DNA of 64,000 nt from Silene latifolia (GCF_048544455.1 NC_133537.1:14321541-14385540), one strand, 5' to 3'; numbered from the stretch's first letter, positions 1 to 11,067 are shown. Made by a program: numbers and translations. Notes: generated from the letters alone by a model not told the origin.

Positions 1-1152
1 GGTCAAAGCAAGGAAGCATCACAAGGAAGTGCCACTCGAAGTGGCAAAATGCCACTTGGAGTGGCAAAACAAAGACTCTTGAACTTCTAGCCACTTAGAG
101 TGGCAAAATGCCACTTGGAGTGGCTGAGCATTGGATTCCGCATTGTATTCCAACAAGTCCTTAATTCTCTTTTATTTTGGCAATTATGCTCATACTTTAT
201 GAGACTTTATGAGGATGCTCTTTGAAGACCTATATAAGGAGATGTTGTTGATCAATTTCATAGACTTTTACATACTTTCTCTACCTCTTTAATCATTAGA
301 ATACATAAACAATTTCCAATTTCAAGTTTGTTTTTATTATTTGTATGGAGGGCTAAGTTCTACATCTTGGAACAAGTTCTTGAAGCCAATTTAGTTATTG
401 AATTGTAAGACTCTTATTCTATTTCTATTTCATTGTTTGAATATCAAGTTTAATTTGGATTATTGTTGGTTTGTTTCTTATACATCTAGAATGATCAACT
501 AGTTGTTATTATTTAATTAACCATTGCTAGATTAGGTGAATGAATCTTTTGTTTGTTTACCTATTCCGTTGTAGCAATTATAATTCATCAAGTAGTATGC
601 TAATTCATCATTGTTGAGTTATGAATGATTAAACTTGTATGAATCAAAGTGGAGCATCGCTTGTATTCTTCATTCATTCATCTTTGCTAAATTCCATCGC
701 TATATTCTACAATTTTGACACGATTAAGCGCTTGACTAAATTGACAACATTGTAAGGGTTATTTGTTTACGCTTGTAGCTATAACTAAAATTATGTGGAA
801 TTAGAAGTCGACAACTTCATAGCAAAGTATTCAATAAAGAAATAGATTAAAAGAGTCAATTATCAATTCATAACTAGTTGGTGGAAATTACTTGGTCCAA
901 GAATTATTCTCATCATTTGTTTACATTTTCAATTACTTATATTGTTTTTACATTTTCATTGCCTTAGATTATTACTTTAGTAGACTTGAGTCAATCAACA
1001 TTCAAAACCCCCCAATTGGTTACTTAACTTTGCACACATTTAATCAACATTAACACCTTCCTCGTGGGATCGACCCCTACTTACACTAGCTACTAGTTTG
1101 AGTTTGTAGTGGATAAAAATACTAATTTGGAGACTCACGACAAGTCTAGCCA
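1..1152 (+). repeat. Left LTR of the Athila element (3' part)
   Basis: Direct repeat of 11701-12853, ending ...CTAGCCA just before the primer site. A TATA-like CTATATAAGG lies near 229-238. Upstream of it, in U3, four 15-bp inverted repeats of the form GCCACT-nnn-AGTGGC start at 31, 51, 90 and 110. The first 245 bp or so are beyond the window edge. Confidence 0.95.
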
Positions 1153-1157
1153 AATTT

Positions 1158-1175
1158 TGGCGCCGTTGCCGGGGA
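1158..1175 (+). other. Primer binding site
   Basis: TGGCGCCGTTGCCGGGGA lies 5 nt after the LTR end. This string is characteristic of Athila-group primer sites and is usually assigned to tRNA-Asp; the tRNA assignment is from memory. Confidence 0.85.
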
Positions 1176-1247
1176 AAGGCTATTGTTTGTTTATTTTGTG
1201 CAATTTTTATTTATTTATTTCTCAATTTTATTTTAAGTGTTTGGTTT

Positions 1248-1748
1248 ATGCCGAACACCCGTTCTACTAACAAGAAATTGTTGCATTTTGATCCAGAATT
1301 GGAGAGAACTCTTTTTCGTGTTAGAAGAGAGATAAGGCGAAAACTTCAATTCGACAATCAAGACAAAAAGGAGGAGAAAGAAAACATCAAAATGGTAAGA
1401 GAAACCCGAACCTTGAGGGAGCTCACTGCTCCCGATCTCACTCAACAACCTTTATGCATCACTTTTCCGGCCTTGGCGGAAGGCACCACATTTGAATTGA
1501 AGTCGGGTTTGATCCACTTACTACCCGCATTCCATGGGTTAAGTGGTGAGGATCCAAACAAGCATTTGTCGGAATTTCATGTGGTATGCACTAGCATGAA
1601 ACCAAATGGCGTCACCGAAGAGCAAATCAAGTTGAGAGCATTCCCGTTCTCACTCAAAGACACCGCTCGTGATTGGTTGTACTACCTTCCACCGGGTAGT
1701 ATCACCACTTGGGCTCTAATGAAGAAGGCGTTCCTTGAAAAGTATTTC
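1248..1748 (+). pseudogene. Athila gag, N-terminal part, cut by a solo LTR
   Basis: Reading starts at the ATG at 1248 (MPNTRSTNKK...) and runs through the retrotransposon Gag core (…LIHLLPAFHGLSGEDPNKHL…, AFPFSLKDTARDWLYYLPPG) to ...LEKYF at 1748. There the frame enters the solo LTR and stops at 1799. The core resumes in frame at 3106 (PASKYSHLKKEI...), which fixes the insertion point to the base. Gag forms the virus-like particle that packages the element RNA. This copy cannot make a full protein unless the solo LTR is removed. Confidence 0.9.
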
Positions 1749-3103
1749 TGTAACACCCCCGCACACCAGGATGCCTTACCAAGGACCATTCTAGTGTAAG
1801 ACGGTGTTACCATCTCGGTTTCCCGAGGGAGTAGATCAAATTAGACAACTAAAGAACAATCATCCATTATTAACATGTCTTATAAAATACAGCTTACTAC
1901 AATGTCTTTATAATAAAAGTACAACCATGACACTAATGACACTGCCTCTCTAGAACGGTAGCGTGATGACTCGATCCCTCCAATCCTAGCTGCCACAATC
2001 AACAAAACCTGCTAAGCCAACTGCTCACCATCCCCGAATGGATCACCGCAGGTTTCACAAAACAACAACAACGGGGTCAGTACTGACTAATCAAAAGTAA
2101 GACGGAATAACAATATAAATAGCTGATCATCCTCTATCCCAGTCTCACAACCACGCACAATAACTGACTACGCCCCGAAGGGTGTAGCCCTGCCAGATTA
2201 CCCATCGCAACAGGTAATCCTCGCCGCCAGTGGGTGACCGCAGCCCATCCCACCTAGTCCAGCTCATCAACGAGCGACTAATAATCCCTGTCCCTTAATG
2301 TGCACATCCCCTGCCGTGGCGGGTTCCACGGAGGGCGAACTAGGGTGTGAAGTCACTCCCGCAAGTGACTCCACTACCATCACAACACACACAGCCTTAC
2401 CGCTGTCACAACACCACAACAACGCCACCATCACCGCTAAACCCATACTCCGATGATCAGCAGATGACAATCATACGCAATACAATTACAATCTTAATTC
2501 AATTAACAGTAAACTGAGTAGGGAAACCCTACCTCATCGCAAAGCATGCAAGACTCCCATTTACAGCCACGCACGACTCCAACAAGCGTCCTAACAATGA
2601 TAACCATCTCCTATTACACAACTTATACTCAAAGAATCACTCATAAGAACACAAGGCATAAACTTACCTACATTACACATCGACGGTGGCATAGACGACC
2701 ACCACTTCCGTCATCCTTTCTCGGCGAATCCCGTCATTCCCATGGTAGGTTTTAGGCTAATTTCACTAGAGTGTGAAGATATGGGGTGATAGGGGAGAGA
2801 GGTAGACTAGGGTTAGAGAAAGAGGAACTGTCGAAGAAATGAGAAAATGAAATGAATCTGGCGAACTTGCGTTTATATTAATGTGTCGACAACAGCCATA
2901 CTCGGTCGAGTACAAGAGTACTCGGCCGAGTGGGCTCTACTCGGTCGAGTATCGGGGATACTCGGCCGAGTAGCCTCAGCTAGGTCGAGTAAGCAATCCT
3001 GTAAACCTCATGATACAAGTCTGATCCCTCACCCATTCATCCCTAAGGTCTGATTGGTCAACATTACCGGTCAACAATGTTCTTAAATATCCTGGGTGTT
3101 ACA
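1749..3103 (-). mobile_element. Solo LTR nested in Athila gag
   Basis: A 1355-bp insert with 9-bp inverted ends TGTAACACC...GGTGTTACA and a perfect 5-bp target duplication ATTTC (1744-1748 and 3104-3108). It has no primer site, purine tract or coding region, so it is a solo LTR left by recombination between the two LTRs of a full element. Orientation is taken as minus because a TATA-like TATAAA lies on that strand (2872-2877). Four 12-bp palindromes ACTCGGYCGAGT start at 2900, 2920, 2939 and 2960, just upstream of that TATA. The ends resemble Ty3 chromovirus LTRs; the family is not certain. Confidence 0.9.
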
Positions 3104-3105
3104 AT

Positions 3106-5121
3106 TTCCCCGCCTCCAAATATTCCCATCTTAAGAAGGAGATATCAAATGTGGAGCAAAAGGATGATGAAACACTCTATGACTATTGGGAGCGTTTCAA
3201 GAAGTTATGTGAAAGTTGCCCATACCATGGGTATAGTGACCAAGATCTCATCCTTTATTTTGTTTGAGGACTATCGCCGGAAGATGCACGGATGGTACAT
3301 GGTGCTAGTGGTGGAGGCATCATCAACAAAAATCCGGATGAAGCTAATGAATTGTTGAGTGAGCTTGCCGAAAGCACACGTCAATTTAGTGTGAGATCCA
3401 AAACAAGAAGGGTGAGCATGGCTAGTTCTAACCCTTCCTTGGAAAGTAAAGTTGAAGATTTAACTTCCTTATTGAGGGAGATGATCATGGGGAACAAGCA
3501 ACAAGTGCACGCTTGTGGTATTTGTTCATCTAATGGGCATGTCACCCATCAATGCCCACAAATGCAAGAGGAGACCGAGGAGGTGAATGCCGCGGGTGCT
3601 TTTGGTCAACCTCAAAAGAGGTTTGAACCTTACTATAATCCTATGAGAAGAGACCATCCCGGTTTCCAATATGGGAATCCACAAGGCGGCTTGCAACCGC
3701 CAAGCCAACAAAATCAAGGCTCGTCATTTGGTCAACAAGGTCCATCTCAAAATTTTGGACAACAATTTGATCAATCTAAACCAAGGTTCATTCCAAGACC
3801 ACAAGGTCCAAATTCATTCTCTTCTCAAGGTCAAACTTCCACTCCATCCATGTCCACGGAGGACATGATTCGGGCTCTTACTTCTAATATGGCTACTATG
3901 CAAGCTAATCAAGTGCAATTTCAACAAGAGACAAAGGCTAGCATTCAAAACTTAGAAAATCAATTTGGGCAAATGTCTAGTGCTCTTGAGAGACTTGAAG
4001 CTAGAGATTCCGGGAAATTGCCTTCCCAAACCATTCCTAATCCCAAGCCTAATGCAAGTGCCATGACTTTGAGGAGTGGGAAGGAGTTGCAAGGGTCAAA
4101 AGTAAAGATTAGTGAGATCATTGAGCAAGAGGAGGAGGAGTTGGTCATTGAGCCTAATATCGCCCCACCATTGGTTCAAAAGGAGGAAGTAACACCGGTT
4201 GTCACACCTACTTATGTGGATGCTCCACCATTTCCTGAGGCTCTCAAGAGGAAAAGCCGCCCTTCACAAGACAAAGATGTCTATGAGACCTTTCGCAAAT
4301 GTGAGGTAAACATTCCTTTATTAGACTTATTGAAAAGTGTGTCTAGGTATGCTAAGTTTCTTAAAGAGTTGTGTACCATTAAAAGGAATCAAAAATTGAA
4401 GGGTGTCCAAAAAGTTAAAGTTAATGAACATGTGTCGGCCTTATTTCAACATAAGCTACCACCTAAGTGTAGTGATCCGGGTATGTTTACCGTACCTTGC
4501 ACCTTAGGAGACACCACTATTCCCAATGCTATGCTTGACTTAGGTGCTTCAATTAATGTACTCCCTTATTCTTTGTACAAGTCTTTGAAATTGGGACCAT
4601 TGGTTAAAACGGGGGTGGTGATTCAATTGGCCGACCGTTCAAATGCTTATCCTAAGGGGGTGGTTGAGGATGTACTTGTGATGGTGGATAAATTAATATT
4701 TCCCGCTGATTTTTATGTACTTGAAATGGAACATGATTCACAAGCGGCTCCTATTCTTTTAGGTAGGCCATTTTTGAGAACCGCAAGTACTAAAATTGAT
4801 GTGTCTAATGGTTCTCTCACTATGGAGGCCGATGGTCAAGTGATTAAGTTTAATATCTATGATTCCATGAAGTATCCTCGTGATGACCATTCTTGTTTCA
4901 TGATTGATGTTTTGGAGCCTTTAGTGCAGGATGTGTTCAATGTAGATGGAGGAGATGAATTGCTTGTAGCTATTGATAATAGTTTATCTTGTGATAATTT
5001 GGATTTCTCTCTATCTAATAATTTGAAGGAAGTTGTGGCTTTCTTAGCCAAGATTGAAACTTATCCCATTATACCTTCATTTTCTAAACCACTAACACTA
5101 ACGTTGCCTCGTGAGAAATAG
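3106..5121 (+). pseudogene. Athila gag C-terminal part and protease
   Basis: The frame continues from the gag core after the solo LTR, with a TGA at 3265-3267 and a TAG at 5119-5121. In between are a zinc knuckle CGICSSNGHVTHQC (CX2CX4HX4C, about 3510-3552), a long Gln/Pro/Ser-rich linker, and a retropepsin-like domain with DLGASINVLP (about 4540) and ILLGRPFL (about 4755). The Asp of the D-x-G motif is present. Both stops lie in the same frame as the flanking coding sequence and no frameshift is seen, so decay here is by point mutation. Both could have arisen by C-to-T or G-to-A changes. Confidence 0.9.
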
Positions 5122-8040
5122 TTACCTTCAGTTCTGCAGGCACCCGTGGTAGAGTTGAAACCATTACCCGACCATTTGAAGTATGTTTTTCTAGGTGATG
5201 GAGAAACTTTACCGGTGATCATTTCTAACAAGCTCACCAAGGAGCAAGAGGTAAAGTTGGTGGAGGTTCTTAAAGAGAATAAGCTTGCAATTGGATGGAC
5301 TATTGCCGACATTAAGGGTATTAGTCCAACCACTTGTATGCATCGCATATTCTTGGAAGAAGATGCCACGCCGGTGAGACAACCACAAAGGAGATTGAAC
5401 CCACCTATGATGGAGGTGGTGAAGAAAGATATTCTTAAGCTTTTGCAAGTGGGTATGATCTACCCAATATCCGATAGCAAGTGGGTGAGCCCTACACAAG
5501 TGGTGCCTAAGAAGAGTGGAGTGACGGTTGTAGAAAATCAACATGGAGAGTTGGTTCCCACCCGAGTGCAAAATGGGTGGCGTGTTTGTATTGACTACCG
5601 TAGACTCAATGCGGTGACAAGGAAGGATCACTTTCCCCTACCTTTCATTGATCAAATGCTTGAGAGGCTTGCCGGTAAGCCTTATTATTGCTTTTTAGAT
5701 GGTTATTCGGGGTATTTTCAAATTGCTATTGCGCCCGAGGATCAAGAAAAAACCACATTTACTTGCCCATTTGGCACCTTTGCGTATCGACGGATGCCAT
5801 TTGGGTTATGTAATGCTCCCACGACTTTTCAAAGATGCATGGTTAGTATATTTTCTGAATATGTTGAGAATTTTATTGAAGTTTTCATGGATGACTTTAC
5901 CATGCATGGCGATTCCTTTGATAGTTGTTTGTCCCATTTATCTCTTGTGCTTAAGAGATGCATTGACACTAACCTTGTCTTAAATTCTGAAAAATGCCAT
6001 TTTATGGTGGAGCAAGGTATTGTTCTTGGGCATGTGGTTTCATCTAAAGGTATTGAGGTTGATAAAGCGAAAATTGATACTATTCAATCCCTTCCTTGTC
6101 CTACTAATGTTCGTGAAGTTTGCTCTTTCCTTGGTCATGCAGGTTTCTATAGAAGATTTATCAGAGACTTTTCCAAGGTAGCTTCACCATTGTGCAAATT
6201 ATTGCAAAAGGAGGTGGAATTTGAGTTTGATTTGGCTTGCAAGGAGGCATTTGACAAGTTAAAAGAGAAGTTGACATCGGCCCCAATCATACAAGCTCCA
6301 AATTGGTCTCTTCCATTTGAGCTTATGTGTGATGCTAGTGATTACGCGATTGGTGCCGTCTTGGGTCAACGAGTTGGGAGAGTACCTCATGTGATCTATT
6401 ATGCCTCTATGACTCTCAATGAGGCCCAAAGGAACTACTCTACTACCGAGAAGGAGATGTTGGCGGTAGTATTTGCTTTAGAGAAGTTCCGATCCTATTT
6501 ACTTGGTACTAAGGTGGTGGTGTTCACCGATCATGCCGCTCTTAGGTACTTGATGACAAAGAAGGAGGCTAAGCCGAGACTTATCCGTTGGGTGTTGTTG
6601 CTAAGTGAATTTGACATTGAGGTTCGGGATACGAAAGGAGCCGAGAATGTGGTTGCGGACCACTTGAGTCGGCTATTGAATTTAGGAAGGGTTGAAGGGC
6701 CTATTCGTGGCACATTTCCCGATGAGACACTCTTTGCCCTTACTTCCGTTTCTCCTTGGTATGCTAATATTGTTAACTTTCTTGTCTCCAATGAATTTCC
6801 TACAAGTTTTTCAAAGTCCCAAAAGGACAAGATAAGGAGTGATGCCAAATACTATGTTTGGGACGATCCTTACTTATGGAAGCATTGCTCGGATCAAGTG
6901 GTGAGGAGGTGTGTTCCCGAAAATGAGATGAGTTCTATTCTCACTTTTTGTCATTCTTATGCTTGTGGAGGTCATTTTGGAGCTAGAAGGACCGCAAGGA
7001 AGGTGCTTGATTGTAGTTTCTATTGGCCAAGCTTATTTCGGGATGCCCATGGATTTGTCAAAACTTGTGACAATTGTCAACGAAGTGGTAACATTTCTCG
7101 TCGTAATGAGATGCCCCAAACCCCTATGCTTTATTGTGAAATTTTTGATGTGTGGGGTATAGATTTTATGGGTCCATTCCCCATGTCTCATGGTTTTTTA
7201 TATATACTTCTCGCCGTTGATTATGTGTCGAAGTGGGTGGAAGCTAAACCCACTAGGACTAACGATGCTAAAGTTGTTGCAGATTTTATCAAGTCTAACA
7301 TCTTTTCTAGGTTCGGAATTCCAAGAGCATTGATAAGCGATAGAGGCACTCACTTTTGTAATAGGACGGTAGAAGCACTTTTAAAGAAATATTGTGTCAC
7401 TCACAAGGTATCTACCGCTTACCATCCTCAAACAAACGGTCAAGCCGAGGTGTCCAATAGAGAAGTGAAGTCCATCTTGAAAAAGACGGTGAATCCGAGT
7501 CGGAAAGATTGGAGCTTGAGGTTGGATGATGCATTGTGGGCCTATAGAACGACCTTTAAAACCCCGATTAGTATGTCACCATATCGGTTGGTGTTTGGTA
7601 AGTCTTGTCATCTCCCGGTCGAGCTTGAACACAAAGCTTTTTGGGCGGTAAAGACTTTGAATATGAGAATGGATGAATCGGGTGAGTATCAGAAATTGCA
7701 ATTACAAGAGTTAGAGGAGATTTATGAAAATGCGGCGATTTTCAAGGAGCGAACAAAGGCATGACATGATAAGATGCTCGCTAGAAAGACGTTCACCGTT
7801 GGTCAAAAGGTTTTGCTCTACATATCTCGTCTTCGGTTATTTCCGGGTAAGCTAAGGTCAAGATGGGTTGGTCCATTTATTGTTACTCAAGTATTTCCAC
7901 ATGGAGCGGTGGAGATTCGTAGTCCGTCTACGGAGAAGATTTTCAAAGTAAATGGGCACCGTCTCAAACCATATTATGAAGGATTTCAACAAGAAGCGGT
8001 CGAGGGGATTGATCTTGTCGACCCAATTTATGACGATTGA
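5122..8040 (+). pseudogene. Athila RT, RNase H and integrase
   Basis: Same frame as gag-protease. The RT has [29 protein letters not shown] and the catalytic box FMDDF (about 5884). RNase H begins at [13 protein letters not shown] (about 6330) with the [19 protein letters not shown] and [10 protein letters not shown] motifs. Integrase has the HHCC finger ([10 protein letters not shown]...CDNC, about 6950-7080) and the D,D,E core ([32 protein letters not shown]). A TGA at 7762-7764 cuts off the C-terminal tail (7765-8040), which resumes in frame with the [16 protein letters not shown]...RWVGPF motif. Apart from the stops all catalytic residues are visible. The codon at 5146 is GTG, so no independent start is implied. 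Confidence 0.93.
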
Positions 8041-8189
8041 CCTTCTCATTTTCATGTCGAGCCATGACATTAACTAAGGCGCTTTTCGGGAGGCAACCCG
8101 ATTTATTTCCGTTGTTATTTCATTTGAATTCTAGATAATTAGTTTAATTTAATCTAATATTTGCTTGTGTTTTGTAGGAATATATTAAA

Positions 8190-8490
8190 AAAATTAAAAA
8201 ATTAAAAAAAATAAAAATAAAAAAAATAAAAAAAAATCACAAAACAGGACGCAATAAGGAACACGGAGGGAGAACGAGCAGCAACACGAGCAGCAACAAC
8301 CAAACCCAGCCACTCCCCTCGGCAAAACGACAACACCAGCGGCACCATATACTGTTCCACCTGCCGCTCCTCTCGGCCAGAACGCAACCCCAGCGGGTCC
8401 CTATTCTGTTCCACCTACCACTTCCCTCGGCAACCACCAACACCAGCGGCAGTTTCTTCTGTTCTCCAGGCCGCGCCACTCAGGCCTTCA
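8190..8490 (+). repeat. A-rich tract and three 54-bp GC-rich tandem repeats
   Basis: An A-rich stretch (8186-8236) is followed by three imperfect 54-bp repeats starting near 8311, 8365 and 8419. Each contains CCTCGGC, a CAACxCCAGCGG block and TGTTCCACC. 54 bp is a multiple of three, but the reading frames are not convincing as coding. They sit in the spacer between integrase and the env-like ORF. Confidence 0.7.
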
Positions 8491-8699
8491 GCCGACCCCT
8501 GCGGTTCCTCGACACCAGGTACAAACCCGTCTTCCTCTTCAATTTTTCTTCTTCATTCGTCACAAAAAAAAAAAAAAACACAAATCTCCATTGCTTCAGT
8601 CGAAATTGCTTCCCCATACATTCAAATCACATTTACTTGTTCTTAAACTCCAATCCCTTATTCAAATTACCCTTTCTCTTTGTTCTTCATTCAAAATTT

Positions 8700-9050
8700 G
8701 TTGAAATATCGAGTTTTTGGAACCCTAGCAATTGGGGATTCGAAAATTTCGATTTGGGGCATTCATGGAAGTCGAATTGGGTTTAGTTTCTGCACAGGGT
8801 ATAAACAATTCGATTTTGTTGCGAAATTTCGAATTTCTGGAACCCTAGCAGTAGGGATTTCGAAAATCTCGACCTGGGCATTCATTGAAGTTGATTTTGG
8901 GGTTAATTTCTGCAAAATTTTGATTATACACCATTTACATTTGTTGGAATTTTCAACTTTTTGAAGCCCTCACCATCGAGCATTCGAAATTTTCGGGTTT
9001 GGGGGTTATTTGAGTTGAAATTGGGTTTGATTTCTGCAATAAGGTATTTT
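8700..9050 (+). repeat. Three ~122-bp tandem repeats in the env-like leader
   Basis: Three diverged copies start near 8708, 8829 and 8955. Each has a TTTTGGAACCCT-like block, a CGAAAATTTCG-like palindrome, an ATTGAAGT/TTGAGTTG block and TTTCTGCA at the end. They are non-coding and lie in the spacer upstream of the env-like ORF, where they may form its leader. Confidence 0.65.
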
Positions 9051-9334
9051 CATCATCATTTCTCATTACAAAGAGGCAAATTTTTTATCTTTTGGTGAAA
9101 ATTTTCATACTTTGTCTCTTCCTTTGAATTATTTGTTTGAATTTTCGTTCTAACTTTAATTTAAAGGCTTTATAATTGTTCAATTGAGTATTTGTTGGTG
9201 ATTTATTGGAGCTTGGGATTGAAATTGTTGAGCTTGTTCATTGTTGAGGGAGATTTGGAGTTGTAAGAGAGCTTTGTTGTTGTTGTTGTATACTTGGAGG
9301 GTGTTCTTTGTTGAGCATTTTTGTCATTGTCGGA

Positions 9335-10705
9335 ATGAGGACCACTAAGCGTCAAACCACACCCGCTACCACCTCAAAACAACCCACAAAAAAGCAAAAG
9401 TCTACCCACACCACGTCCAAAACACCCACCATTATTCCTAGAAAAATCCCCATTCCCAAACCCACTACTTTGACCGTTAAGCAAGGGGATATTTGGGATG
9501 ATTTGCATGAGCGTCATATGGTGGAAACACGGTTTCTTTGTCCCACCACACTAGAGAAGTTGGGTATGCTTGACGTAGTGAAGTCTTTGTTGAAGAATGT
9601 TGGTTTGGAGGATTTCATGGGGAAGGGGGCTCACACTTATAGGAGATACACTTTAGAGTTCTTATCCACATTATCCTTGTCGGGAGCGTCCACTAAAACT
9701 CCTAAAATCACCTCCCATTTGAAAGGACAACCTCATTCTATGACTTATGCGGGGTTGAGAAAGGCTTTTGGCATTAAGGAGATGAGTAAGGTGAAATATG
9801 TGGGACTTGATAAGGACTCTAGTAGAACATGGTGGAAAGAGTTGACGGGGTTGGATACAAATGACAAGCAAGGAGAACTTAGCTCTTATATCAATCACCC
9901 ATGCCTTCGAGTTGCTCACCGTTTGATAGCCAATACATTCCTTTGTAAGGGAGATCCCACCAAACTTCCTCGTGTTCAATTTGGTTATTTGTGGGCTATG
10001 ACTCCGGAGGGCGTGGGTGTACCCGATTGGGTTGATCTCTTTGTACAATCTTGTTTGAAATTGGGTACGAAGTTTGGAGCTAAGATTGGTGGTGGGGGTT
10101 TGGTGACCTTGATAATGCAACATTTGAAGATAGGTGTGGATGAGGATGAGATACCATTGATGGATAGCTACCTTTTGAATGTCCTTTGTTTGATACAATC
10201 ACATATGTTACGGCCACGTGCGGTAGAGGGTACATACTTTTGGTGTTAGGGTTATAAGAATGACATTTATTTGAAATTGCCTCGCCCGGTTGATGATCCC
10301 TTGACTTATGGAGAGGTGACGGAAGATTTCCATATTTGCGCCGACCCCGACCTTGACCCTTTAGATGATGGGGAGAGTGATGAGGATGATGAGGAGGATG
10401 AGGGTGATGGTGCTAGGAGTGGTATTGATGACACAACAAGCCGGCCCGTTACTACCACTCATGTGGCTACTTATGACCAAGTTTGGATGAAAGAAGTTGA
10501 TGCTTGGAGGAAGAAAGTTGATGCTAAGCAATCTAAGACCAATGATAAGCTTGAGGCACTTACTAATGTGCTTTTGGAGACACGTGAGCTTGTTCGGTCT
10601 TTGGTTAGTGTTGTCAAGTTGGGTGAACATGCTACAACCCAAGATGTTAGGAAGGAGAGTCATGCCTCTAAGAGCGATGGTAACGGAGATTCCTCCGGTA
10701 CTTAA
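9335..10705 (+). pseudogene. Athila env-like ORF (ATHILA ORF-1 family)
   Basis: ATG at 9335 (MRTTKRQTTPATTSKQPTKK). The N-terminus is basic and Thr/Pro/Lys-rich. It is followed by a domain with TRFLCPTTLEKLGML and YRRYTLEFLSTL (about residues 60-115), which I recognise as the ATHILA ORF-1 type protein found downstream of pol in Athila elements. An in-frame TAG at 10247-10249 splits it; the same frame continues to 10705 with an acidic stretch (DDGESDEDDEEDEGDG) and a short helical segment. Intact length would be about 456 residues. No signal peptide or convincing membrane segment is visible, so env-like refers to position and family, not to proven function. Confidence 0.8.
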
Positions 10706-10758
10706 CTTGTGTTGGTATATATTTCTTTTATCTTTTCCATGTCTTACTTTTTGTTGTT

Positions 10759-10802
10759 CCTCACATTGGGGGCAATGTGAAGATTAAGCATGGGGGAGGG
10801 AA
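10759..10802 (+). other. Hairpin and internal purine tract
   Basis: CACATTG-GGGG-CAATGTG forms a perfect 7-bp stem (about 10761-10778) and is followed by TTAAGCATGGGGGAGGG. That tract closely matches the true tract before the right LTR (CTAAGCGTGGGGGAG, 11439-11453). It may be a second plus-strand primer site or an old duplicated 3' end. Confidence 0.6.
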
Positions 10803-10897
10803 CTCCATTTGTATTTACTTTCTTTTATTTTGCATTAAATTTAAAAAAAAACGAAAAAAAAAAACGAAAAAAGGAAAAAAAAAAAAAAAAAGAACCC

Positions 10898-11067
10898 GGC
10901 TAGGTGAAAACCCGAAAGGGCGCCTAGGCAAGATTGGTTATATGGCCGAGGACGGAGTGAAAACCCGAAAGGGCGCTCCGGGTAAAATGAAGAATTGAGA
11001 TGCGTGCCATGAGAGTAGTGTAAGGAATAAAAGCTAGATTGAAAACTCGCAAGGGCGGGCGATCTAG
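10898..11067 (+). ncRNA. Three tandem GNRA stem-loops (candidate cis RNA element)
   Basis: Copies 1 (10900-10927) and 2 (10953-10980) share the core TGAAAACCCGAAAGGGCG exactly. In it CCC pairs with GGG across a GAAA tetraloop. The outer stems differ in sequence yet both pair: CTAGG/CCTAG and CGGAG/CTCCG. Copy 3 (11034-11067) has outer stem CTAGAT/ATCTAG, a GCAA loop (also GNRA), a G-U pair in the inner stem and four extra bases on the 3' side. The pattern shows conserved structure under changing sequence. It lies in the element's 3' untranslated region between the env-like ORF and the purine tract. A role in RNA dimerisation, packaging or 3' processing is only a guess. Confidence 0.65.

Noticed and set aside
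8237-8479. Overlapping minus-strand frames rich in Arg/Gly/Trp
   Set aside because: They are produced by the 54-bp GC-rich tandem repeats inside the Athila spacer.
10498-10787. Frames overlapping the env-like ORF on both strands
   Set aside because: Shadow frames of the acidic C-terminal region.
10898-11067. Hammerhead or twister ribozyme
   Set aside because: No CUGAUGA/GAAA hammerhead core and no twister consensus; only the GNRA stem-loop pattern is supported.
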